DNA of 64,000 nucleotides from JBKEAJ01 sp047975005 (GTDB lineage Bacteria; Bacteroidota; Bacteroidia; Bacteroidales; Prolixibacteraceae). Under the pieces are notes generated by a model. It saw only the letters and a program-made list of their open reading frames with translations. It was not told the origin of the DNA and searched no databases. The position numbers and the translations under genes are program-made. The stretch spans positions 4,716 through 68,715 of the forward strand of contig JBKECW010000057.1 of NCBI GenBank assembly GCA_047975005.1, written 5' to 3'. Shown piece after piece: positions 26,184 to 35,557 of the stretch; position 1 is the stretch's first letter, and the number at the start of each line of letters is the position of its first letter.

Positions 26184-27426
26184 AGTATTAACAATTATGG
26201 CATTGTCTATGATTTCAAGCAATGCCTTCGGACAGTTGTCCGACAACAGCAACAACTCCTCTCCTTACTCAAGATATGGGATAGGAACTTTAAGTCCCTA
26301 TTATCAAGGTTCATACTCAGGAATGGGTGGTGCGTCTATAGGAGCAAGAAGGGGCAATGAAGTCAATGTTGCAAACCCGGCAGCAAATAGTAATTTTGAC
26401 TCTCTAGCGTTCATAATGCAAGCTGGTTTATTCGGATCTTATTCAGGATTGACATCAACCAATGGAGAGAAAGCTACATTGTATGATGGTAATTTCTCAC
26501 ACTTGGTAATAGGATTTCCCATTACCACCGGGTTAGGATTTTCAGCAGGAGTAAGACCATTCTCGAATGTTGGATACGAGGCCAACCAACAAAAGGACAA
26601 TTACCCATTTGGCACAGCAAACATCAACTATTACGGCTCAGGAACCTTGTCGGAAGTATTTGGAGGTCTGGGATGGCGTGTTTTCAAAAATTTGTCCATC
26701 GGTACCAGCCTTAATTTTATTTTTGGAGAGTTGACCCGCACCGATGAAGTTATCAGCGCATCGTCTGATGCACAGATATTTAGGAGCGTAGAGAATATTT
26801 ATCTTCGAAACATGATGATAAAACCGGCGATTCTGTACACAATACCAATAAATGAAGAAAGAGCCATCAATATAGGTGCCTTTTATGAGACTAAATTGTC
26901 GTCCAAATCAAAATACACCCTTTTCGAAAGAATAGGCTCCGACACAACTCAATATGTAGAGCGAGATGGTGATGAAATCGGACTACCGTCATCCTACGGT
27001 TTTGGTATTTCATACACAAGGGACGAAAAGTTGATGATTAATGCCGACTACTATAGGACAGACTGGGCTGATGTTTCTCTGATGTTGACAGACGAAGGAA
27101 GAATAAGAAACTTACAAAGATTTAGTGGTGGAGCCGAGTACACTCCTGACTCTAAGGCTCTTCGCGGATATCATAATAAAATATCATATAGAGCAGGTGC
27201 TTTCTACGAAAAAGGATATATAGCACTAAACGGAGAGCAACTGAATAAGTATGGGATTACACTTGGAGCAGGCTTTCCAATTAAAGTAATAAACACACTT
27301 AATGTTTCTTTGGAGTTGGGACAAAATGGGAAGAAATCGAACAATCTAATAAGGGAGAACTATGCGAGACTTTCTTTATCGTTCAATTTTCACGAACTAT
27401 GGTTTAGACAATATCAATATAAATAG
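26167..27426 (+). CDS. Outer-membrane beta-barrel protein of unknown role
   Basis: The 419-residue product has a signal peptide (cut near SNAFGQ) and a short Asn/Ser-rich stretch, followed by SSPYSRYGIG and then alternating amphipathic strands through to a C-terminal aromatic residue-rich strand (FHELWFRQYQYK). This resembles FadL/OmpP1-like barrels of Bacteroidetes, often found between coaX and lptC. Substrate unknown. It starts inside the coaX gene, implying coupled translation. Confidence 0.8.
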   Translation: MRNLTKVLTIMALSMISSNAFGQLSDNSNNSSPYSRYGIGTLSPYYQGSYSGMGGASIGARRGNEVNVANPAANSNFDSLAFIMQAGLFGSYSGLTSTNGEKATLYDGNFSHLVIGFPITTGLGFSAGVRPFSNVGYEANQQKDNYPFGTANINYYGSGTLSEVFGGLGWRVFKNLSIGTSLNFIFGELTRTDEVISASSDAQIFRSVENIYLRNMMIKPAILYTIPINEERAINIGAFYETKLSSKSKYTLFERIGSDTTQYVERDGDEIGLPSSYGFGISYTRDEKLMINADYYRTDWADVSLMLTDEGRIRNLQRFSGGAEYTPDSKALRGYHNKISYRAGAFYEKGYIALNGEQLNKYGITLGAGFPIKVINTLNVSLELGQNGKKSNNLIRENYARLSLSFNFHELWFRQYQYK

Positions 27427-27433
27427 CAATATA

Positions 27434-29032
27434 ATGAAAACTTATAATCTTAAATTTTTAGGCTTATTTGCCTTTATGCTTGCATTCTGTTACTCTGCAA
27501 ATGCACAAAAAACAATCACAGGAGTGGTTTATAATGAAGGGAAGCCTATGGCCGGAGTCAATGTAGAAATTCACAAAGGAGGTTCTTCAATGACGAGTTT
27601 TGATGGAGCTTACAGCCTTGAGGCAAGTAGCAAATCCAAGCACATAAAATTCACCTTCATAGATGAGTCAAAAAAATTAGACATAGAAGGTAAAGACGGA
27701 ACTCATTTTGATTTTTATTGGGATGGCATTGCCCCTAAAGTAACAACAGACAAAGAGGGAGCAGACCTAAGAAGACATAAAGAGCTAGTAGAAGAAAAGG
27801 TTACAGACTATATCAACAATGTTTCGCTGTATTCTGAATACATGAAAAAAAGCAATTATGCAGATGGCTTGGCGCCGTTGTTGCACATATACGAAAAGTA
27901 TCCGGCATCTTCAAAGAACGTTTATGTATACTACATAAACTACATGAAAGACAAAATTAAAAAGGCGGATAATATCGAAGAGAAATTTAAAATTGTTGAC
28001 ACAATATTCTCAATATACGAAAAGCGTGCTAAATATTTTGATGGTGAGAATACTGATATGGCATCTAATAAGATGACTATCTTTTACCACGAAGTTGCTT
28101 CGAACCCCGAATTAAATGATAACGATATTATAAAATCTAGCAAAAAACTGTCCAGCCTAGCAGAAGGAGCTATTTCTAAAGGACAAATAACTGCGGGCTC
28201 TGTACTTTTGTACATGAGTGCAACTCGTACCTTGTTTGACTTTGGCAAACTGACAAAGCAAGATGTCATTGATGTATACGACAAGACATCTGCTATTGTC
28301 GAAAAGGAACTAAAAACTAAGCCAAACGACGAAGACTGGAAACAAGCACAATCGACAATAAACAATTTATTTATAAAGGTTGCAGACTGCGAGACGCTCT
28401 TAGGAATATACACAAATAAATATGAGTCTATAAAGAATGAAGCAGAAGAGCTAAACAAGATGCTTCGTAGACTACAATATAAAGACTGCTCAGAAACCGA
28501 ACTATTTAGAAAAGCTACTATCCAACAATATAAACTAGCACCATCTGCCGAAGCAGCATGCAACATGGCGGTAAACTATTGGAAAGACGGAGATGACACA
28601 AATGCTGATAAATTTTTCAATGAGGCTATATCTCAAGAAACTGACCCCAATCAGATTTGCATCTATAAATACAGATATGCTAAATACTTATATTCAAAGA
28701 AGAAATTCTCTAATGCATTTAATATGCTCAACGACGTAGTAAAAATTGACTCGCGTAACGGAGAAGCACTCTCGCTAATGGGCGATATCGTAATATCTAC
28801 AGGATGTGGTAGCGAAGCATACGAGAAGAAAGCTAAATATTGGGTAGCTGTAGACTACTACCTAATGGCAAAGCATGCGAATCCGGATCTTTCTGGTCAA
28901 ATGGACAGCAAGATTGGCACCTATTCTAGGCACTTCCCTACTAAAGAGGAATTATTCTTCGCAGGACTAAAAGACGGCGACTCTTATACTTATTCTTGTG
29001 GATATGTTGTCAAGACAACAAGGGTACGATAA
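27434..29032 (+). CDS. Secreted TPR protein with a carboxypeptidase-regulatory-like domain
   Basis: I place the start at 27434, after the barrel gene stop, because it gives a signal peptide (MKTYNLKFLGLFAFMLAFCY, cut after ANAQ). The product is 532 residues. A regulatory-like beta domain (about 24-85; ITGVVYNEGKPMAGVNVEIH, SFDGAYSLE) is followed by alpha-helical TPR-like repeats that include EAACNMAVNYWKDGDDTNAD and KFSNAFNMLNDVVKIDSRNG. It sits between the barrel gene and lptC, so a role in envelope assembly is inferred. Confidence 0.8.
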   Translation: MKTYNLKFLGLFAFMLAFCYSANAQKTITGVVYNEGKPMAGVNVEIHKGGSSMTSFDGAYSLEASSKSKHIKFTFIDESKKLDIEGKDGTHFDFYWDGIAPKVTTDKEGADLRRHKELVEEKVTDYINNVSLYSEYMKKSNYADGLAPLLHIYEKYPASSKNVYVYYINYMKDKIKKADNIEEKFKIVDTIFSIYEKRAKYFDGENTDMASNKMTIFYHEVASNPELNDNDIIKSSKKLSSLAEGAISKGQITAGSVLLYMSATRTLFDFGKLTKQDVIDVYDKTSAIVEKELKTKPNDEDWKQAQSTINNLFIKVADCETLLGIYTNKYESIKNEAEELNKMLRRLQYKDCSETELFRKATIQQYKLAPSAEAACNMAVNYWKDGDDTNADKFFNEAISQETDPNQICIYKYRYAKYLYSKKKFSNAFNMLNDVVKIDSRNGEALSLMGDIVISTGCGSEAYEKKAKYWVAVDYYLMAKHANPDLSGQMDSKIGTYSRHFPTKEELFFAGLKDGDSYTYSCGYVVKTTRVR

Positions 29033-29603
29033 ACGCAAACGCTTACTCCGAGCTAGTTTCAATGTGGTTGCTATCTTAATAGTAACCACATTGCTTACAG
29101 TATGCTCAAAAAAAGAGAATACTCTAAGCTTATCTAAAACAACAATAGACAGCTTATTGAAAGTGCCCCCCATTATGTATCAAGAGAATTTCTTAATGAC
29201 TTATACCGATTCGGGACATATAACAACCAGTATAAGTGGTGCTGTGGTGCAACAATTTGCCGACGAAGAAGAGTACACCGAGTTTTCAAAAGGACTAGAG
29301 GTATTGCGATTTGCACAAGACGGAACGCAAACCTCCTCTCTCAAAGCCGACTACGCGAAAGAATTTGCTAAGCAAAAACAATGGGAAGCCAGAGGAAACG
29401 TAATTGCCACAAATGCAAAAGGAGACACACTAAAAACAGAGTACTTGCTGTGGGACGAGAAAAAAAATAAAATATCCTCGGACCAGTTTGTCGAATTTGT
29501 AAACGAAGGGAATACCATACGTGGAATTGGATTTATTTCATCTACGGACATGACAGATTGGCGGATACTTAAATCTGCAGCCGATCTTTTATTTGACAAA
29601 TAA
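28998..29603 (+). CDS. lptC: LPS export protein LptC
   Basis: Bitopic periplasmic protein that passes lipopolysaccharide from the LptBFG transporter to LptA. The 201-residue protein has one N-terminal membrane segment (about residues 20-37) that ends LLTVCSKKEN, so lipidation is possible. The beta-jellyroll region contains GVEVLRF-type turns seen here as GLEVLRFAQDG, LKADYAKEF and GNVIATNAKGDTLKTEYLLWD, a typical LptC signature. It overlaps the TPR gene end by 35 bases. Confidence 0.88.
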   Translation: MDMLSRQQGYDKRKRLLRASFNVVAILIVTTLLTVCSKKENTLSLSKTTIDSLLKVPPIMYQENFLMTYTDSGHITTSISGAVVQQFADEEEYTEFSKGLEVLRFAQDGTQTSSLKADYAKEFAKQKQWEARGNVIATNAKGDTLKTEYLLWDEKKNKISSDQFVEFVNEGNTIRGIGFISSTDMTDWRILKSAADLLFDK

Positions 29604-29608
29604 ACACT

Positions 29609-30868
29609 ATGGGACTGTTCATTATTATACTGATGCTGATACTATCAGCTTTTTTCTCTGGAATGGAAATTGCTTTTGTGTCATCCAACAAGTTGCAACT
29701 TGAACTTGATAAAAGTCAGGAGGGACTCAGTTCAAAAATCATAAACATTGTCACCAAAAACCCGTCTCATTATATAGCTTCCGTACTAGTAGGCAACAAT
29801 TTTGCATTAGTAATATACAGTTTGGCATTCTCTAGATTGGCAGAGCCTTGTATAAGAGACTTCATAACCAGTAGCGACATTGGAGTTCTGCTAATCCAGA
29901 CAGCGACATCCACTTTGATAATACTATTTCTAGCTGAATTTCTGCCAAAGACTCTATTCACCATGAACCCTAGCCTTATAATGAAGACTTTTGCCATTCC
30001 ATTATTCTTCTTTTACATAATACTATATCCATTGGCAAGGCTAATGACCCTTCTATCAGATATATTTCTCGCTATTTTTAAGAACACTAACAACAAGAAA
30101 AATACAAAGGCTACCGTTTTCAGCAAGGTTGATTTAGAGCATTATCTCATGGAAACCAGCGAAAGAGCTCAAAAAGATCAGAACAATATAATTAGTGATA
30201 TCAAACTGTTCAGGAATGCGCTTGATTTTTCTAATGTCAGGCTGCGCGACATAATGGTTCACAGAACAGAGATTGAAGCAGTTGATATAAATACAGACAT
30301 CGACAAAATAAGAAGTTTGTTTATTAGTACAGGATATTCTAAGCTCCTTATATACGAGGAATCTATTGACAATATCATTGGCTATATTCACTCATCCATA
30401 ATGTTTAAGAACCCGAGCTCCATTAAAGAACATATTATACAGATAATTGATGCTCCAGAATCAATGCAGGCAAACAAATTGCTATCTAAACTTATCAAAC
30501 AGCGTAAAAGTATTGCCGTTGTTGTTGATGAGTTTGGCGGCACAGCAGGGATTGTAACAACCGAGGACATTTTGGAAGAGATTACCGGCGAAATTGAGGA
30601 CGAACATGACAAGGATGATTCTGTAGAAAAACAGATTAAAGAGAATGAATATTTGTTCTCTGCAAAGCTAGAACTAGATTATATCAATGAAGAATACGGA
30701 TTAAACCTTCCTGTTGACAATTCTTATGACACTCTTGCCGGGCTGATTCTGTCGAAATATGAAAGTATGCCTGAGCCAAATACCACTATTGAGTTTGGCA
30801 ACTTTAGCATTAGGATTATAAAAGTATCAAAAACGCGTATCGAATTGGTATTACTATCGATAATTTAA
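29609..30868 (+). CDS. CNNM/CBS transporter-associated protein (HlyC/CorC family)
   Basis: Integral membrane protein related to magnesium or cobalt efflux factors. The 419-residue chain has a DUF21/CNNM membrane domain (about 1-180, starting with LSAFFSGMEIAF), a tandem CBS pair (about 205-330; LRDIMVHRTEI, then SIAVVVDEFGGTAGIVTTEDILEEI) and a C-terminal CorC_HlyC domain (about 345-418). In this gene order the same protein has been called a haemolysin; I do not assign GldE. The 3' end overlaps the convergent CPBP gene by 4 bases. Confidence 0.88.
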   Translation: MGLFIIILMLILSAFFSGMEIAFVSSNKLQLELDKSQEGLSSKIINIVTKNPSHYIASVLVGNNFALVIYSLAFSRLAEPCIRDFITSSDIGVLLIQTATSTLIILFLAEFLPKTLFTMNPSLIMKTFAIPLFFFYIILYPLARLMTLLSDIFLAIFKNTNNKKNTKATVFSKVDLEHYLMETSERAQKDQNNIISDIKLFRNALDFSNVRLRDIMVHRTEIEAVDINTDIDKIRSLFISTGYSKLLIYEESIDNIIGYIHSSIMFKNPSSIKEHIIQIIDAPESMQANKLLSKLIKQRKSIAVVVDEFGGTAGIVTTEDILEEITGEIEDEHDKDDSVEKQIKENEYLFSAKLELDYINEEYGLNLPVDNSYDTLAGLILSKYESMPEPNTTIEFGNFSIRIIKVSKTRIELVLLSII

Positions 30869-31689
30869 TCTTGGACCTCATCAGTCTTCGGATATTTCCA
30901 CAAAACCCATAGCAATAGCGCAACAGAGAGAACTATGGCAACAGCACATTGTATGTCGCTTGGCATTTCCAGTATGCCACTTACTGCCTGCATACTGTCT
31001 GTTTGATAATCAGAGCTTCCAACCAAAACAATAAAGTTATTAAGAGCATGCGCTGCAATTGGGAGCCATATATTCCGAGTCTTATACCTTAACCACCCCA
31101 AAAATAATCCCAAATAAAGGGCTACTGAAAATTGCCATGGGTTTAAATGATATGCCGCAAATAAGAGAGCCGAAAAAACGATTGCAAAAAATGGAGAGTA
31201 CTTTCTCAGCAAGCCTCTCATTATCACTCCTCGAAAAATTAACTCCTCTACAACAGGTGCAAATATCGCGACACGCACAGCTTGCCCGGCAAATCCGAAC
31301 TCCGACCACAGCACCTTGCTAAACAATTCTTCAAACCATGCAGGCACTGGTATCACAGCAATGACAAGACTATTTATATAAATAATAAAACGTTGCATCA
31401 ACAAAACTACAAGGAATACAAGAAGTACCACTACAACAGGAAATCTCTTCGATGGAAACATATTTCTCATTGCATCTTTTGAGCGTACAATTCCATAAAT
31501 CAAAACAAAAGCATTAAGGGCAACAACAAGTATAAAACTTTTGTATTTATTGAATAAATAATCAGTTCCTTTAAAATAATCGTAAACCGACAAAGGTAGA
31601 TTCACAACAACCTCTATTAGTAGAGCTATTACTAACAACATAATAGCTTGCGATGCTGACGGGTATATCTTAGACTTATAACTTTCCAT
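30865..31689 (-). CDS. CPBP-family intramembrane metalloprotease
   Basis: A 274-residue membrane protein when started at 31689 (MESYKSKIYPSAS); the ORF has another Met 11 codons upstream, where the sequence is not membrane-like. It has about eight hydrophobic helices. The CPBP motifs are present: EELIFRGVIMRGLL (EExxxR), a second His in AAYHLNPWQF, and HALNNF near the C-terminus. Family members process membrane proteins or prenylated peptides; the target here is unknown. It overlaps the CNNM gene tail to tail. Confidence 0.88.
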   Translation of the reverse strand: MESYKSKIYPSASQAIMLLVIALLIEVVVNLPLSVYDYFKGTDYLFNKYKSFILVVALNAFVLIYGIVRSKDAMRNMFPSKRFPVVVVLLVFLVVLLMQRFIIYINSLVIAVIPVPAWFEELFSKVLWSEFGFAGQAVRVAIFAPVVEELIFRGVIMRGLLRKYSPFFAIVFSALLFAAYHLNPWQFSVALYLGLFLGWLRYKTRNIWLPIAAHALNNFIVLVGSSDYQTDSMQAVSGILEMPSDIQCAVAIVLSVALLLWVLWKYPKTDEVQD

Positions 31690-31742
31690 ATCGACAAATA
31701 TACTGCAAACTATGACTTGCACGAAAATATTGCATAAATATA

Positions 31743-31773
31743 CTTGAAATATAATATAATATGACTATCTTTG
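31743..31773 (+). promoter_or_regulatory. Bacteroidetes-type promoter of the rpsF operon
   Basis: A CTTG -33 box (31743-31746) and a TATCTTTG -7 box (31766-31773) are 19 bases apart. The ATG of rpsF lies 42 bases downstream. Confidence 0.75.
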
Positions 31774-31814
31774 CACCTCGAAATTAGTTTTAACTTTTTA
31801 AACGAGTATTTATT

Positions 31815-32183
31815 ATGAATCAGTACGAAACCGTTTTCATCGTAACTCCCGTTTTATCTGAATCTCAGGTAAAGGAAGCGGTACAAAAGTTTAAGGGTTT
31901 GATCACCGAGAATGGTGGTGAAATCGTAAACGATGAGTTTTGGGGACTAAAAAAACTAGCCTACCCCATCCAGAAGAAATCAACCGGATTTTACCAGCTT
32001 TTCCAGTTCAAAGCTGACCCTAGCTTTATTCAGAAGTTAGAAATTGAATACAAGCGAGACGAACGCTTAATGCGTTTTCTGACTTTCAAACTCGACAAGT
32101 ATGCAATTGAGTGGGCAGACAAGCGAGTTAGTAGAAAGAGCAACAAAAAAAGTGAAACCGTAAAAACCGAGGAGGAAAAATAA
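31815..32183 (+). CDS. rpsF: 30S ribosomal protein bS6
   Basis: Small-subunit protein that pairs with bS18 on 16S rRNA. The 122-residue protein begins MNQYETVFIVTPVLSE and contains WGLKKLAYPIQKKSTGFYQLFQF, both characteristic; it has a charged C-terminal tail. It leads the rpsF-rpsR-rplI operon, with 2 bases to rpsR. Confidence 0.97.
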   Translation: MNQYETVFIVTPVLSESQVKEAVQKFKGLITENGGEIVNDEFWGLKKLAYPIQKKSTGFYQLFQFKADPSFIQKLEIEYKRDERLMRFLTFKLDKYAIEWADKRVSRKSNKKSETVKTEEEK

Positions 32184-32185
32184 TC

Positions 32186-32455
32186 ATGGCTAACAATCAA
32201 CGTGATATAAGATATCTAACTCCACCAACAGTGGAGGTACAAAAAAAGAAATATTGCAGGTTTAAGAAGAACAATATCAAGTATATTGATTACAAAGATC
32301 CTGAGTTCTTGAAAAAGTTTCTTAACGAACAAGGAAAGATACTTCCTCGCAGGCTTACAGGTACATCTTTGAAATTTCAAAGAAAGGTTGCACAAGCGGT
32401 AAAACGTGCTCGTCATTTGGCATTATTACCATACGTTGTTGATGGATTAAAATAA
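32186..32455 (+). CDS. rpsR: 30S ribosomal protein bS18
   Basis: Small-subunit protein that binds bS6 and the 16S central domain. At 89 residues it has the typical KKYCRFKKNNIKYIDYKDP core and PRRLTGTSLKFQRKVAQAVK basic helix. It is the middle gene of the operon. Confidence 0.97.
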   Translation: MANNQRDIRYLTPPTVEVQKKKYCRFKKNNIKYIDYKDPEFLKKFLNEQGKILPRRLTGTSLKFQRKVAQAVKRARHLALLPYVVDGLK

Positions 32456-32465
32456 GAAGATTATC

Positions 32466-32909
32466 ATGGAAATTATATTATTACAAGACATAGCAAGGTT
32501 AGGAAGCAAGGACGATGTAATAGCAGTAAAAGACGGTTATGCTCGCAACTACCTAATCCCACAAAAGAAGGCTCTAATAGCCAATAAATCAACCCTAAAA
32601 GTTCTTGAGGAAAATAAAAGACAGAGAGCATTTAAAGAAGCCAAACTTAAGGACGAGGCTCTTGTCATAGCAGAGAAACTCAAAGACAAGAGTGTTTCAA
32701 TAGGTGCTAAAACTAGCTCTACCGGCAAGATTTTTGGTTCTATCAACGAGGTTATCATAGCAGAGAAAATCTCTGAAAGCGGCATAGAAATTAATCGTAA
32801 GCAAATCATAATACCTGAGCCTATAAAGGAAACAGGAGCTCATACGATAAAAATAAAACTGCACAGAGACGTTATTGTTGACATAAACGTTGATGTAGTT
32901 TCTGAATAA
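32466..32909 (+). CDS. rplI: 50S ribosomal protein bL9
   Basis: Two-domain large-subunit protein with the N-terminal domain MEIILLQDIARLGSKDD (binding 23S rRNA), a long connecting helix (about 40-75) and a C-terminal domain (SSTGKIFGSINEVIIAE). Length 147 residues is normal. It ends the operon just before a strong terminator. Confidence 0.97.
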   Translation: MEIILLQDIARLGSKDDVIAVKDGYARNYLIPQKKALIANKSTLKVLEENKRQRAFKEAKLKDEALVIAEKLKDKSVSIGAKTSSTGKIFGSINEVIIAEKISESGIEINRKQIIIPEPIKETGAHTIKIKLHRDVIVDINVDVVSE

Positions 32910-32929
32910 ATCAGAAATATTCACACACA

Positions 32930-32962
32930 AAAAGGGTCGATTGAAATTCAATCGACCCTTTT
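32930..32962. terminator. Bidirectional intrinsic terminator between rplI and the glycosyltransferase
   Basis: A 16-bp stem (32930-32945 with 32947-32962; aaaagggtcgattgaa with its complement) folds back around a minimal loop, with A- and T-runs on either side. It can serve both convergent genes. Confidence 0.9.
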
Positions 32963-32968
32963 ACATTT

Positions 32969-34000
32969 CTATCGCATTCGTTCCTCATAATAAGTATACA
33001 ATTTCTTTCTAAGCAGAAAGAAGCTAAGCACGATACTTCCTCCATAGACTCCTGTCATATTAAGATTCTTTGATTGCTTCAATATCTCGACTCGTTTAGC
33101 TCTTAGGCTTCCCAAAGCCTGAAAGAAATGCAAATATGCCTTGAACAAAGCTCCTATGCCTCCAAAATCCATTTTTACCAGAAACATTGGAACCGACATA
33201 AAATCAACCACACTTTTGCTCAACAGCCTCAGCAGCAGGCTTCCTCGGGGCACATTCTTGTATAGCATAAACAAGGAGTTCCGAAAATTCAAGTACAGTT
33301 TTTTGGAACTGGCATAAGGCAATGTACCTCCTCCCAAATGAAACACTTTGCTCTGAGGAACAGAGTATATGGTATAGCCTAGCCCCTTAAACCGCCAACA
33401 CAAATCAATTTCTTCCATATGAGCAAAAAAGTCTGCATCCAAGCCGCCAGCTTCCCTATACGCCGATGCTCGAACAAACATCGCTGCTCCTGACGCCCAA
33501 AAAATCTCCGATATATCGTCATATTGCCCTAAATCCTCTTCCAAATAGTCAAATACCCTTCCTCTGCAAAATGGATAAGCAATCTTGTCAATATACCCTC
33601 CGGCAGCACCTGCATGTTCAAAATAACTCTTCTGGTTATACGATAGTATTTTAGGTTGGCAAGCTGCAATGCTTCTGTCGCTCTCCATCAGATTAATTAT
33701 AGGCTCAATCCATCCTTCTGTAACCTCGACATCCGTGTTTAACAATACAAAATATTCGGCATTAATCTTCTCCAATGCGACATTATACCCTCCTGCAAAT
33801 CCGTAATTCTTATCATTTTCGATAACCCTTACCAAGGGATAATTAGAACGCAAATACTCTATAGAATTATCGTCAGAGCCATTATCGGCGACATAGATCC
33901 CAATATCACTACCAGCGGAATATTGTAAAACAGACGGTAAAAATCTATCGAACAATTTGACCCCATTCCAATTTAACAAAACAACAGCAACTTTCGACAT
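32969..34000 (-). CDS. Family 2 glycosyltransferase
   Basis: The start at 34000 (MSKVAVVLLNWNG) gives 343 residues; the ORF extends 7 codons further upstream without a typical sequence. The GT-A fold shows LLNWNGVKLFDRFL, VADNGSDDNSIEYL and the metal-binding LLNTDVEV, then the acceptor-side ASGAAMFVRASAYREAGGLD and HMEEIDLCWRF. The hydrophobic segment near residues 240-260 may lie on the membrane. Such enzymes transfer rhamnosyl or similar sugars to surface polysaccharides; donor and acceptor unknown. It is not in a polysaccharide cluster here. Confidence 0.9.
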   Translation of the reverse strand: MSKVAVVLLNWNGVKLFDRFLPSVLQYSAGSDIGIYVADNGSDDNSIEYLRSNYPLVRVIENDKNYGFAGGYNVALEKINAEYFVLLNTDVEVTEGWIEPIINLMESDRSIAACQPKILSYNQKSYFEHAGAAGGYIDKIAYPFCRGRVFDYLEEDLGQYDDISEIFWASGAAMFVRASAYREAGGLDADFFAHMEEIDLCWRFKGLGYTIYSVPQSKVFHLGGGTLPYASSKKLYLNFRNSLFMLYKNVPRGSLLLRLLSKSVVDFMSVPMFLVKMDFGGIGALFKAYLHFFQALGSLRAKRVEILKQSKNLNMTGVYGGSIVLSFFLLRKKLYTYYEERMR

Positions 34001-34123
34001 AAATATTAATTTAAGGTGCAAAAATAGTTATTTTTAGAGTAATACGCGCTGTATGAGTATACAATCAGCACGCAAAGCAATGCATTTTTACTAACTTTGC
34101 AGAAGTTCAAATTGGCTGTGTCG

Positions 34124-34933
34124 ATGAAAGAAAAAGTTGTGATTATAACTGGTGCATCATCAGGTATTGGAAAAGCTTTAGCGTATGAGTTTGCCAAAAA
34201 AGGTGCTCATTTAGTATTAGCTGCTAGAAATATTCAAAAGTTGAAGGAAATTACCCAAGATTTACCTAACAACAAGGTGCTATGTGTAGAAACGGATGTT
34301 ACTAGCGAACTAGACTGCAAAGACTTAATAAACAAAACCCTTGATAGATTTCACGGAATAGATATCCTTGTCAATAACGCCGGTATATCTATGCGAGCTC
34401 TTTTTCTGGATACAGACATTAATGTAATGAAGCAATTAATGGATGTAAACTTCTGGGGAGCCGTATATTGTACCCATTATGCACTCCCTCACCTCATTGA
34501 GTCTTCGGGTTCGGTGGTTGGAATTAATTCTATTGCTGGATTTATCGGTTTGCCTGGAAGAGCCGGATACTCTGCATCGAAATTTGCAATGAGAGGTTTT
34601 CTTGACACATTGAGAGTCGAGAACTTACATAACGGCCTGCACGTATTGAATGTCGCTCCCGGATTTACAGCATCAAATGTCAGGAAAAACGCACTGACAT
34701 CCAACGGCAATAAGCAAGGGGAGAGCCCCAGAGACGAAGGACATATGATGAGTGCCGAAGAATGCGCTAAACGAATTGTAAACGCTGTAAAATATAGAAA
34801 ACGAGAGCTTATCCTGACTTTTAAAGAAGGAAAACTTAGTGTTTTTCTTTCCAAAATATACCCTCATCTTATGGATAGATTATCATTCAACCATATGGCA
34901 AAGGAGCCGGACTCTCCTATAAAAAAGCTATAA
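34124..34933 (+). CDS. Short-chain dehydrogenase/reductase
   Basis: The start at 34124 (MKEKVVIITGAS) gives 269 residues. It has TGASSGIGKALA (cofactor), NNAGIS, catalytic Ser/Tyr/Lys in INSIAGFIGLPGRAGYSASK and a PGFTASN loop. The C-terminal 60 residues (KRELILTFKEGKLSVFLSKIYPHL) are hydrophobic, like the membrane-associated DHRS7-type SDRs that act on lipids. Substrate unknown. A TAACTTTG -7 box is at 34092-34099. It abuts the rhomboid gene with no gap. Confidence 0.85.
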   Translation: MKEKVVIITGASSGIGKALAYEFAKKGAHLVLAARNIQKLKEITQDLPNNKVLCVETDVTSELDCKDLINKTLDRFHGIDILVNNAGISMRALFLDTDINVMKQLMDVNFWGAVYCTHYALPHLIESSGSVVGINSIAGFIGLPGRAGYSASKFAMRGFLDTLRVENLHNGLHVLNVAPGFTASNVRKNALTSNGNKQGESPRDEGHMMSAEECAKRIVNAVKYRKRELILTFKEGKLSVFLSKIYPHLMDRLSFNHMAKEPDSPIKKL

Positions 34934-35545
34934 ATGTCTACTACATTATTAATTGTCATAATAACTGGCATAACATCATTCCTAGCGTTAGACAATAGGG
35001 AATTATTTTACAAGCTACGACTCTCGCCCTACGACATCATTCATAAAAAACAGTACTACAGGGTATTGAGCCACGCTCTTCTGCATGCAAATTTCCCGCA
35101 CCTACTGGTCAACATGTTTGTGCTATACAGCTTTGGAGGCGCAGTCGAAAATATTTACTCCGAAATGTGGGGACAAAGCGGCAAAATATATTTCATTTTA
35201 CTATACATTACTGGCGCAATTGTTTCTTGCCTTCCCGCACTACTTAAACACAAGAATAATATATACTATAGTGCTGTCGGGGCATCTGGTGCCGTAGCAG
35301 CGGTGGTTTCTAGTTTTATTATATTTTATCCGTGGCAAAAACTATATCTATTCTTGCTCATCCCCATTCCTGCCATTATATTCGGCGTGATATACGTGGC
35401 GTATTCGTGGTATATGGCAAAACGCGATAGCTCTCTGATTGCTCACGATGCTCACCTTGCCGGCACTATTTGGGGTTTTTTATTCCCAATTTTGTTAGAT
35501 TCAAAAGTTACTACTATCTTTATAGCAAATCTATTGAATTTTTAA
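34934..35545 (+). CDS. Rhomboid intramembrane serine protease (first of three)
   Basis: A 203-residue membrane protease with six predicted helices. The active site is complete: HLLVN (His56, Asn60) in helix 2, GASGA with Ser118 in helix 4, and HDAHLAG with His174 in helix 6. The start codon follows directly on the SDR stop, so co-translation is likely. Substrates unknown. Confidence 0.9.
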   Translation: MSTTLLIVIITGITSFLALDNRELFYKLRLSPYDIIHKKQYYRVLSHALLHANFPHLLVNMFVLYSFGGAVENIYSEMWGQSGKIYFILLYITGAIVSCLPALLKHKNNIYYSAVGASGAVAAVVSSFIIFYPWQKLYLFLLIPIPAIIFGVIYVAYSWYMAKRDSSLIAHDAHLAGTIWGFLFPILLDSKVTTIFIANLLNF

Positions 35546-35557
35546 AACCCTGTTTTT

